From assembly GCA_903847205.1 (NCBI GenBank), contig CAINDA010000044.1, forward strand, positions 1 to 64,000: a stretch of DNA of 64,000 bases. The letters run 5' to 3'. Positions within the stretch are counted from its first letter, which is position 1. Every line of letters begins with the position of its first letter. Both the position numbers and the translations under genes were made by a program. A model generated the notes under the pieces. It was not told where the DNA came from. It saw nothing but the letters and a program-made list of their open reading frames with translations, and made no database searches. This DNA comes from an uncultured Bacteroidota bacterium. GTDB lineage: Bacteria; Bacteroidota; Bacteroidia; 2-12-FULL-35-15. Positions 25,615-35,000 of this stretch are shown piece by piece.

Positions 25615-27990
25615 TCAAAACTGAATTCGATAAACGAAATTAGGGAAAAGGCCAATTTGGTAAGCTGTATTGATTTGATTTGTGATCGGATTATAACGTT
25701 GTGCAAACACGTTTTTATTGTTTGTCACATTTTGAATATCGAATGACCACACCTGCGATAATTTATACTTTTTACTATTAGCAGTATATCCCGCTTTTAA
25801 ATCTAACCTGAAAAAATCGGGGTTGCGCTGCGAATATGCATAATTATCACCTTTCAAAACTTCCTCGCCTGCTGCCTGAGATGCCGCCAGATCAACAGGA
25901 GTATAGTATCTTCCTCCTGCCTGAGTCATTTTTATATCCACCGAAAAAGCGTTTTGCTTTTCTCTGCCAATTTTAAATTCTTTACCGAGTAAAATATTAT
26001 AAACATAATTACCATTAAATGCAGTATTCCTTTCAATACCGTCGCTGCCTTTATACTTCGATTCATAAAGAGTACCAGTAATTAATGCGTAAAAACCTCC
26101 GCTGAAAAACTTTTCGATCGTTAACTCAGAACCATAGTTGGTGCCAGTACCTTTATTAATTAAATAATCATTATAATTCGGCTGAAAACTTGCACCAGTA
26201 TTGAGCATGGAAAAACTGCCTGATGTTTGCGATACCGGCACATCCGAAAGCAGCTGATAATAAACTTCTGTTTTAATTCTCCAATCCTTTAATGGCAGTA
26301 CATCATAACCCAGCACAAAATGCTGGCTTTTAGTGAACCCCAAGTTTTTGTTGGATTGGTCGTAAGTGCCGTCAGGTTTAAGAGTTCGGTAAAAATAAAC
26401 ATCAGTAGGCTGCATTTGGCTGTGCATGCCGTATCCTAAACTAAAAGTACTTTTTTCTCCGGCCTGATATTTTATGCCTGCACGCGGTTCAACCGAATAA
26501 GAATTATTTAATGTTAACACTTGTGAATGAAGCCCTGCATTTAAACTTAATTTACTGCTGATACTATATTTTGCCTGAACAAATCCCTGTAACAGCAGAG
26601 CCTTATTGTTCGAATCCCAATATTGATTCCATACTGAATTTGTATCTCTGAAACCGGCTTTCAGATTAAGATTCAACACCTCAGCAATAGCTCCTGCCTT
26701 AATAAATAATTTGGAGCTTATTTTAGAATTATAAGATGCATTTACAGAATAATGAATTTGTGCAGTTTTATTTTCTATACTGCGTGTTGTTTCAGAACTG
26801 GTTTTTGATACATTATCTTCAATATAATTAGATGCATTATATGTGGCTCCGATAACTGTGCTGAAATACGACCTTTCGTTTATTTTAATAAAATGCTTTA
26901 ACCCAATTAAACCTATATCACTAGTAAAATAGCTATCCTTAGACGGGTTGGCAAACAAATCAGTACTGTCAATTTTAGTATGCAAAAAATCAATATGGCT
27001 TTTACCGCCTAAACCAAAAAGTGTAAACTGTCCGAATTTAGAATTCGAGCTTTTTATTTTGAAAGAAATATCCTGGTAAAAAGGCGTGGCAGCGGTACCT
27101 ATGGGGATGCCGAGCTTTTGAGCTACTCCGGTAAATGCATAACGGTATGAAATCAAATACGAGGAGCCGTCTCCTTTTTTTATCGGACCCTCTGCCATTG
27201 CTTCAATGCCGGTTAAGGCACCAATCTGAAAAGTATATTCTCTTTTTTCGGAATTACCGGTTCTGAAACCCAGATCAAATACGCCTGCATTTGCATTGCC
27301 GTATTCTGCAGGGAAAGCAGAAGTAAAAAAATCTGAATTTTTAAGCATATTGGTATTCAGTGCGCTTACAGGACCTCCTGTAGTTCCGATGGTAGAAAAA
27401 TGGTTCGGGTTGGGTACGTTCAAGCCTTCTATGCGCCATAATACGCCGGCAGGTGAATTACCCCTGATCACAATATCATTCCTCGAATCATCCGGTGAAC
27501 TTACACCTGCAAAATTTGCTGCCAAGCGCGATGGGTCTGAACGCCCTCCTGCATAACGGTTTACCTCTTCCATCGAAAAAGAGCGGGCACTCACGGTTGT
27601 CATTTCATTAGTTGTTTCATTTTTTTTTGTTCCGCTTACAACCACTTCCTTTAATGAATTAATATTTTCTTCCATCCCGATTTCCAGTACTACTTCTTTG
27701 CCTGATGTAACAACTACATTTGGTATAATTATTTCTTTATATCCAATATATGTTACTCTTAAATCATATCTGCCGGCAGCAACCTCAGTAATTTTAAAAT
27801 GTCCCTCAATATCGGTGGCTGCACCTTTTGGAGGCACTGCGCCGGATATTTGAATATTTACCCCTGGTATAGATGACTGCGATTGTTTGTCAAACACTGC
27901 TCCCCTGATTGTCTGCATTGGTGTTTGTGCTCCGGCAGTTTTAGTAAATGCTGAAACAATTACTAAAAAAAGTATAAATGTTTTTTTCAT
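25615..27990 (-). CDS. TonB-dependent receptor with carboxypeptidase-like N-terminal domain
   Basis: This 791-residue outer-membrane protein has a signal peptide ending TAGAQ, then a CarboxypepD-regulatory-like domain (about 25-105, GAVFDKQSQSSIPGVNIQI). A plug domain follows (about 130-250, with DIVIRGNSPAGVLWRIEGL and PNHFS), and a beta-barrel finishes with an aromatic C-terminal strand (FVYRIQF). It should import a substrate at the cost of TonB-ExbBD energy; no SusD partner is next to it, so a glycan role is not supported. It is first in an operon with the LytS/LytR pair, an arrangement suggesting that the sensor responds to its substrate. Confidence 0.92.
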   Translation of the reverse strand: MKKTFILFLVIVSAFTKTAGAQTPMQTIRGAVFDKQSQSSIPGVNIQISGAVPPKGAATDIEGHFKITEVAAGRYDLRVTYIGYKEIIIPNVVVTSGKEVVLEIGMEENINSLKEVVVSGTKKNETTNEMTTVSARSFSMEEVNRYAGGRSDPSRLAANFAGVSSPDDSRNDIVIRGNSPAGVLWRIEGLNVPNPNHFSTIGTTGGPVSALNTNMLKNSDFFTSAFPAEYGNANAGVFDLGFRTGNSEKREYTFQIGALTGIEAMAEGPIKKGDGSSYLISYRYAFTGVAQKLGIPIGTAATPFYQDISFKIKSSNSKFGQFTLFGLGGKSHIDFLHTKIDSTDLFANPSKDSYFTSDIGLIGLKHFIKINERSYFSTVIGATYNASNYIEDNVSKTSSETTRSIENKTAQIHYSVNASYNSKISSKLFIKAGAIAEVLNLNLKAGFRDTNSVWNQYWDSNNKALLLQGFVQAKYSISSKLSLNAGLHSQVLTLNNSYSVEPRAGIKYQAGEKSTFSLGYGMHSQMQPTDVYFYRTLKPDGTYDQSNKNLGFTKSQHFVLGYDVLPLKDWRIKTEVYYQLLSDVPVSQTSGSFSMLNTGASFQPNYNDYLINKGTGTNYGSELTIEKFFSGGFYALITGTLYESKYKGSDGIERNTAFNGNYVYNILLGKEFKIGREKQNAFSVDIKMTQAGGRYYTPVDLAASQAAGEEVLKGDNYAYSQRNPDFFRLDLKAGYTANSKKYKLSQVWSFDIQNVTNNKNVFAQRYNPITNQINTAYQIGLFPNFVYRIQF

Positions 27991-28049
27991 GTTTTTTTGT
28001 TTTATAATTTATGTGCAATAGTACTGATGAAAAATAAGGACAGAAAGAA

Positions 28050-28057
28050 CAAAATTA
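28050..28057 (-). promoter_or_regulatory. Putative -7 box for the receptor-sensor operon
   Basis: The minus strand reads TAATTTTG, fitting TAnnTTTG, 60 bases upstream of the receptor ATG. No -33 element is clear. Confidence 0.3.
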
Positions 28058-28190
28058 ATGAGCTGTTGAATTGGCCGGTTGAATTGCAGAAAAACAATTA
28101 TGTTTAAGGGGTAAGACATTCTCCAGATACAAAAATTTAATTTTATTGCAGAGTCGAATATTGGCAGAAGCGAGATAACGTTAATCTAAT

Positions 28191-28231
28191 GAACAAAAAA
28201 ATTCCAGCAATGCTGCTGGAATTTTTTGTTC
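28191..28231. terminator. Bidirectional terminator downstream of the type B gene
   Basis: A long palindrome GAACAAAAAAATTCCAGCA/TGCTGGAATTTTTTGTTC with a short loop. It terminates the 28271-31483 gene on the minus strand. Confidence 0.85.
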
Positions 28232-28270
28232 AGACAAAGAGGAAATAAGCGGAGGATTCATCAAACCATT

Positions 28271-31200
28271 TTATTTTACTAACGATACTGTTCCAAGGTA
28301 TTTATGTTTCTTATTAAACACATCAGTAAGTTCAACTTTCCAAACGTAAACATCCATCTGCGCAATATCTTTGCCGAAATTCGCTCGGCCGTCCCATTTA
28401 TCATTCAGCTCATTGGCATGAAAAATCATATTTCCCCAGCGGTCGAATATCCATAAATCATATACTGTAATACCTATGCCCGAACCGAAAAAATAATCAT
28501 TAACGCCATCTGCATTAGGGGTAAATGCATTCGGAATATAAAATACAAAATCGGGACCTATATCTACCATTTCACTTGTAGTATCTATACAGCCATACTG
28601 TGTTGTTGTAAGCAATGATATTTTATAAGAAGCAACATCCGGTTTATATGTGTGAGGATTGGGATCACGCATGCTAGATGTATCTGAATCGCCGAAATTC
28701 CAATTCCAAAAATCAGCACCGGTTGACAAATTTTTAAATTCAAAAACCGGATTGATAACTGTTGTTGATTGGGGATCTGTTTTAAAAGCAGCAACAGGGT
28801 TAGGGTAAACGGTGATGTAATTATTTTTAACACTCGTTGTCTGACATCCGCTGTCGGTAGTTACCTTTAAAGTAATGTTAAAATAATTTGGCGCGAAAAC
28901 TGAGTCGTTTGTATAACAGTGCTCAAACGTTTGGGAATTTATCAAAGCGCTGCCGTCACCTACATTCCAAGTCCAATGCACATTACCGCCTTTTGTAACA
29001 GAGGAGGAGTCTGCAAAATTAATACATAATGTTTCGCATCCTTTTATTTTATTGGTTGTGAAATTCACTTTAGGATTCGGGTTTATCGTAACAATTTTTG
29101 TGATGGAATCTTTACAGCCGAAATTAGAAATCCCGGTGAGTTGTATATGATATGTATTTGCTGTATCATATAAATGATTAATTACATTCTGATTCGGATT
29201 AATTGCGGTGCCGTCGCCTAAATTCCAGTTCCAATATTCAATGTAACTTGGTGCAGGAATTGTAGTCTGATCATAAAAGCTTACGCGTGTACCGTAGCAT
29301 ATCCCTATAGGCGCAGGGTTTGTATAAAAGTTCACTACAGGAAGCGGATGAACCAAAACAGTTTTTGTAATTGTATCCTTACAGCCATTAGCAGTAGTTG
29401 CAATCAGGGTTGTTTGAAACAAACCGTCATTGGGGAAAACATGGGTTGGGTTATGTGCAGTATCGGCTAAAGATAAATCCCCAAAGCTCCAATTCCAGGC
29501 CGTAATAGTTTGATTTAAAACCGAAGATTTGTCGGTATAACTGGTTGGCTGATGCAGACAGGCGCTGTCGGCTGTAAATAATGCATGAGGCAGGGTAATG
29601 CTTACGGCAACATCAGCAGTATCAATACACCCGTTAATGTCCGTAACAACAAGATTGTACGTTTTAAGTGCCGTATCATGCGCGTTATACGGGTTTCCTG
29701 ATAAAAGCAGGTTTGTATATGTTGAATCGTACCATTTGTAGGTCACACCACCGCTTCCTGTTATAGCCACTGTCTGGTATTTACATTTGGTAAAATCATT
29801 CCCGGCCGAAGCTACCGGAGGAGGCTCCACCACAAGGGTTTTGGTAATAGGCTGATCAACGCCGTTGCAGGTAAGTGTATAGGTGATATGATAAGTACCG
29901 GCGGTATTAAAATTATAAAACGTAGTGTCGCCATGCGTTATAACCGGCGGAACAACCTGGCTAGTTATGGTATCTGAAATTACCACGCTCTGCGGCGAAC
30001 ATCGGATTGCCTTGCTGTAAACGTACATCGACTCATTTAAGCAGATTTTATGTGTGCTTATTTCAAATGTTGGAATACAGTTATAACAATTATCTGTCAT
30101 AGTTCCGGCACTTGCAAGTTCCAGTATATTCGACTGCGCATACGAATCCTCGTAGTAGGATGTTGTTGTAAACGTCGGCGTTATCGCAGCTGCCGTAATT
30201 GCATGAGGCGTGAATACAGGCGTAATCAAAGGCATGTAACTGCAGTTGGGGAGATTTCCCATTGAATCTGTTTTCACAAAAAGCGCTTCGTAATCACTCG
30301 GCGGATATAATGTTTCTCCTGAAAATACTATTCCTTTATCCACGTCTTCATTGATTCCCCAGCCTTTTGAATATGAATTAAATGTCAGATTTCTCGACCA
30401 TACAGGTGTTAAATTCGGGTTTAGTTTGTTAACCAATGCAAACACATTGCCGTTGCTCTCATTAGTGTAACCAGCCTGAATAATACCGCCGTTTGCTAGT
30501 TCGGTAATTCCTCTTGCTCTGTCGTCGTTTCCGCCTTTATCAATGGTTGTACAGTTTACAACATTACCGTTAGCATCTGCTTTGATAACTACACAATCGT
30601 AATTGCTTCCTGTTTTTGTAGAGCCGGAAATTAAAAAACCTCCGTCATGAGTGATCTTGCCTGAAACGTCCCAGTCCAGGCCGTCATAAGGACCGATGTC
30701 ATATTCTTTAGTCCATAAAATTGCGCCGGTAGAAGAAAGCCTCATAGCATAAAAATTATTATTTGGGCCGTTACCATAAGATCCCAGGAGCAAGACATCA
30801 CCGTTGGGGAATGCCTCCACATAATTTGCATACGAATACAATCCTGCTAAAGAAGGGAAAGCATGATCCCACATTACTGTTCCATCTATTTTACTGACTT
30901 TAGCTATATATGGTTTTTTAGGTTCTGCATCCACATAACCGCAAACTAAATACCCGTCAGATGCTTCGGCACAGCAGGTTCCCTGTGCATCTCTATATTG
31001 ACGGTAAATATTAAACCAGTTAAAAGCATTGCCGTTAAAGTCAACTAATGTGAGGAACAAACTTAGAGTATCATTCACCAAATCCCAGCTGCGTTGTGCT
31101 GCCCCTGTCATCAGATATTTATGGTCTGATGTTTCGGTTACATATCTTCCGCCGCAGCTTCTTACCCGTGGATGCGGATTCGAAAATTCAAATTTTATTT

Positions 31201-31483
31201 CTTTCGCCATATGGCCGCACTTGTCAATCTTAGCCATATAAAAATAGCAGTAAACATCCGCCTGAATGATGTACTGCTTATCCTGCCCTACCATAACATA
31301 TCCGCTGTCATAAGTGGGGGTAAGCGCCATACCGAAATTCAAGGCATTTACTGCAGCAGTTTTTAAATACGTTAAAGGCTGTGCAGCTAAAGAACTGCAA
31401 AAACAGGATATCAAGACAATACTAAAAAAGCGGAAAACCTTTTTAGCAGTACTACCCTTTTTGTTTAGTAATGATTTAGCCAT
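28271..31483 (-). CDS. Large T9SS type B (gliding-motility-associated) surface protein
   Basis: This 1070-residue protein has a signal region (about 16-35, with FRFFSIVLISCFCSSLAAQ). Its N-terminal half (about 40-420) contains beta-propeller-like repeats in which each blade resembles DGGFLISGSTKTGSNYDC or GIIQAGYTNESNGN. Several PKD-type domains follow (for example WNWSFGDLSLADTAHNP and WNWNLGDGTAINPN). The C-terminus, starting IPNAFTPNADGVNDYFF and containing IFDRWGNMIFH and KWDGRANFGKD, is a type B T9SS sorting domain. It is therefore an extracellular, probably adhesive protein. The small secreted gene upstream ends eight bases before its start, so the two are co-transcribed. Confidence 0.88.
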   Translation of the reverse strand: MAKSLLNKKGSTAKKVFRFFSIVLISCFCSSLAAQPLTYLKTAAVNALNFGMALTPTYDSGYVMVGQDKQYIIQADVYCYFYMAKIDKCGHMAKEIKFEFSNPHPRVRSCGGRYVTETSDHKYLMTGAAQRSWDLVNDTLSLFLTLVDFNGNAFNWFNIYRQYRDAQGTCCAEASDGYLVCGYVDAEPKKPYIAKVSKIDGTVMWDHAFPSLAGLYSYANYVEAFPNGDVLLLGSYGNGPNNNFYAMRLSSTGAILWTKEYDIGPYDGLDWDVSGKITHDGGFLISGSTKTGSNYDCVVIKADANGNVVNCTTIDKGGNDDRARGITELANGGIIQAGYTNESNGNVFALVNKLNPNLTPVWSRNLTFNSYSKGWGINEDVDKGIVFSGETLYPPSDYEALFVKTDSMGNLPNCSYMPLITPVFTPHAITAAAITPTFTTTSYYEDSYAQSNILELASAGTMTDNCYNCIPTFEISTHKICLNESMYVYSKAIRCSPQSVVISDTITSQVVPPVITHGDTTFYNFNTAGTYHITYTLTCNGVDQPITKTLVVEPPPVASAGNDFTKCKYQTVAITGSGGVTYKWYDSTYTNLLLSGNPYNAHDTALKTYNLVVTDINGCIDTADVAVSITLPHALFTADSACLHQPTSYTDKSSVLNQTITAWNWSFGDLSLADTAHNPTHVFPNDGLFQTTLIATTANGCKDTITKTVLVHPLPVVNFYTNPAPIGICYGTRVSFYDQTTIPAPSYIEYWNWNLGDGTAINPNQNVINHLYDTANTYHIQLTGISNFGCKDSITKIVTINPNPKVNFTTNKIKGCETLCINFADSSSVTKGGNVHWTWNVGDGSALINSQTFEHCYTNDSVFAPNYFNITLKVTTDSGCQTTSVKNNYITVYPNPVAAFKTDPQSTTVINPVFEFKNLSTGADFWNWNFGDSDTSSMRDPNPHTYKPDVASYKISLLTTTQYGCIDTTSEMVDIGPDFVFYIPNAFTPNADGVNDYFFGSGIGITVYDLWIFDRWGNMIFHANELNDKWDGRANFGKDIAQMDVYVWKVELTDVFNKKHKYLGTVSLVK

Positions 31484-31491
31484 AGGATTTC

Positions 31492-31845
31492 TTATTTGTT
31501 AGCAATAGTTTTTTTATAAACCTCCAGCCCGTCTATCTGAATTGATTTGATAATGTGCATCGGGAATTCAGATTCCTTCACAAAAATCTTAAGAATGCTG
31601 TCCTTATTGCAAAGGCTGGCATTTGTTGTTTTAAACACAGCTGAATTATTATCCGGAGCGGTTTTCCAGTCAGTCATATCATTTTTACGAATGATAAGAG
31701 TGCGTTTTATTTTCATGCCCAGATTGGGGCACATAAAGGCATTTAAGTCTATTTCAACTTTAACATTATGACTCGAGCTTGGAGGTGCCTGTGAATAGAT
31801 ATTTATTGAGACACATAAACAGATAAATAGTAGTAATGTTTTCAT
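31492..31845 (-). CDS. Small secreted protein of unknown function
   Basis: This 117-residue protein has a signal peptide (KTLLLFICLCVSINIYSQ) and a mature domain of about 98 residues with two Cys, in NAFMCPNLGMKIKR and ASLCNKDS. The pattern of strands ending in IKSIQIDGLEVYKKT could be a small ferredoxin-like or heavy-metal-associated-like fold, but it lacks a CxxC and I would not name it. It lies directly upstream of the large type B gene in the same operon. Confidence 0.65.
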   Translation of the reverse strand: MKTLLLFICLCVSINIYSQAPPSSSHNVKVEIDLNAFMCPNLGMKIKRTLIIRKNDMTDWKTAPDNNSAVFKTTNASLCNKDSILKIFVKESEFPMHIIKSIQIDGLEVYKKTIANK

Positions 31846-32052
31846 AGATTTATCAATTTAAGTTTATATAAAACCTGATGAACAAATGATACAAAAGGTT
31901 GCTTTGGTATTTGGTCTATTTTTAAAAGCTTCTTAAATCTTACTTAAAATATAATATTGTTAAAAGATATCTTTAAAAACATGGAAAACAATACTTCTCG
32001 CCCTTTCATTGTCATCCCGAACTTTTCTCGAGGAATCTTATTCTTATATCTC

Positions 32053-35000
32053 CTATCGTATCAAAGTAAAAGATCCCTTTTCTAAATAATCTTTGCCGTC
32101 AAGTCCTTTGGCTTTAATAATAAAATAATAAGTTCCGTCAGCAGCATTCTGTCCGCTTGCAGTGTGCCCGTCCCAGCCCCCGCTGATGGTGTTCCAGCTG
32201 TATATTTTTTCGCCCCAGCGGTTAAATATTTCAGCATTCATTGTTTTTAATCCGGTAGTTTTTATGAAATAAACATCATTGATATTATCACCGTTAGGAG
32301 TAAAAATATTCGGACATACAAAGCTGGAACTTTGGTCAACTGTAATTACTACAGAAGCGGTATCGTGACAGCCCATATTGTTGGAAGCAATCAGAAGCAC
32401 AGTATAGGTACCCGCTGTATTGTAAATCGTCGAAGGGCTGACAAGGCTTGAGCTGTCGCCGTTTCCGAATGTCCATTTATAAATTGTTGAATTAGCGCTG
32501 TAATTGGCGAAATTAATGTTCAGCGGATTAAAGCCTTCTACTGTATCAGCAGTAAATGCAGCATTTACAGTTGTTGTGTAAATTGAAACTGTATCACTGA
32601 AATTACAGCCTAAACTATCTGTTACCGTAACCGAATATGTTCCGGCAGCAAGTCCGGAAACAGTGGCCGAAGTACCGCCTGAAGGCGACCATGAATACGT
32701 ATAATTTCCATGTCCGCCGGTAACAGCAATAGTTGCTGAGCCGTTGTTAGTTCCTAAACAAATAATGTTTCTTGTAATAACATCATTGAAAGGAGATGGC
32801 GGAAGCACAGTTATGGTGGTGGGAACACTTTTACATAAATTATAATCAGTTAAAACAACAGTATAGGTTGTCACTGTCAATGGGTTTACAATAATGGATT
32901 CTGTTGATGCTCCTGTATTCCATAAATAATACAATCCTGGTGTAGCGGTAAGTGTGTCGCTGCCCCCTGGAAGACAAGGTGAAGTGCTCGAAATTGAAAC
33001 ATAGGGTGCCGGGATTACATTAATAGTAATAGAATCAGTAACCGGGATACAGCCGTTTTTAAATGCAGTTACAGTGTAAGTTGTAACAGTTTCGGGCCTT
33101 ACGGTGATGGAGTCATTCGTCTGCGATGTGTTAATCCAGATATATGAATTTCCTCCGGATGCTGTCAGCAGCGCTGAATCACCTATGCACATTGACGTAT
33201 GATTAGCCATAACACTTAACTGAACACCTTGGTTCAAATGAACTGTAAACGTATCGGGCGCACCCGGACAGCCCGTTGTTCCGAAGGGCTGAACAACATA
33301 AATATGAGTTGAAGAAGGGCTCACGACAATGTATGAAGAGGTATCCCCTGTATTCCAAACATAGGTGCTTCCGCCGGTCACATGCAGTGTATCTGATTCT
33401 CCAGAGCATATTGAATCTCTTCCAGTAATGTGCGCAGCAGGTATATTGCCCACTATAATCTGCATTGTATCCGGCCTTGACGGACCGCAGCAGTCAGAAG
33501 TTGTCTGAAGAATGAGATTAAAAGTTCCCGGTGTTGTAAATACAATGTTATTTAATGAGTCATAATTAGGACCGTTAAAAGTGCCCGGTGTAACTGCTCC
33601 GCCGAAATTCCATGAATAATTAATTCCGTGAATAGAGCTGTGAAATGAACCTGAATCACCAACACAGAATACAGAGTCTAACGTTATAATCTGCGGATTG
33701 CTTACAATAGCATTGGTAAGAATACCAGCATATTCAGTATAGATATAAGGAACCCCGTCAATAGTAAGAGTTACAGTTGGCCGGCCCACTGCAGCATATT
33801 GAACAGGCACAGGGGCTGCACCTGTTGCTGTAGCCGGAGTTGCACCTGCTCCAAAATTCCATAAAAATGTTGTACCAGGCGCTGTAGTGCTGAAAACAAC
33901 ATCCTTATTAGTACAGCCGCTGTTAACAACACTTATGATCGGTTCTGCAGGTGTATTTACATTTGTAACAACCGGTGCTGTACCGTTTTGATACAAAGGC
34001 AGACTCACACCTGGAAGCCCGTTGCCGCCTGTTCCGCCTGCACCGCCATTACCGCCGTTACCGCCTTTACCGCCTGTTCCTACTTCCGGACAGCTGCCGC
34101 TTCCAGAGAAATTTGCTCCGGCACCGCCAGTACCAGCCGTACCGCCAGTACTGCCGCCACCAATACCGCCGGCGCCCAAAAGGCCTGCATTTAGCGAACA
34201 GTCTGAAATAATACCGCTGGCCCCATTATTAAACGCCGCTATACCGAAAGAACCTCCCCCGCCTGAACCGCCTGTTCCACCAGTTCCATGCTGCCCGCCA
34301 GCTCCGCCGCCGCCGCCACCGCCGCCTGCACCATCAATGCAGAAAAAACACCCCTGCCCTCCTCCTCCTCCGCCACCGCCGCCACCGCCGCCGTTAGTAC
34401 CGTTTGTGCCTGCAGTTCCTAAACCTCCGGGAATAAAAAATGCAGGTGAATATGTGCTCGCAGAACCTGCTGCACCGTTGGTTCCTGCTATTCCGTTTGC
34501 GCCGTTTGCGCCTATTCTTCCACACATTCCAGCTGCAGTAAATACACATCCGGGGCAGCCGTTTGAACTGCTTCCCGATCCGCCGCCTCCGCCTAGCGCA
34601 CCGCCTGTACCGTTGGCTCCGCCTTGCCCGCTGTTGTTTCCGCTGCCGCTCACGCCGCCGTTTCCGCCGTTAGCGCCCCAGCCCACTGTTCCGCCGGTTC
34701 CGCCGCAGCGAACGCCTGTATTATCTTCGTCGCCAAAACATCCTGCACCGCCGTTAGCGCCGTTTCCGCCATTAACACCGGGTGTTCCGCTTAATCCTGC
34801 AGAAGCATTTCCGGCATTGACTATACATCTTACAATATTGTAATTACTGCAATTAACCAAATGAATACCATAAGTTGATACCCCGTGGCCGGGAGCATTA
34901 GCCACATTGATCGTTAAATCCTGAAGCCTGAAATTTGAAATAGTATTGAGATCGATAGCTGTTAACCTGTCGGGCGCAAGCTCTACATTGTTTGCATCTC

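Noticed and set aside
32011-32043. GTCATCCCGAACTTTTC-type sequence as a mobile element
   Set aside because: It is only a short fragment of a common dispersed intergenic repeat, with no partner arm in the window.
34022-34843. Proline-rich 273-codon open frame on the plus strand
   Set aside because: It is the reverse of glycine codons in the large type B gene (GGN read backwards gives CCN, that is Pro). No start context or homology supports it.
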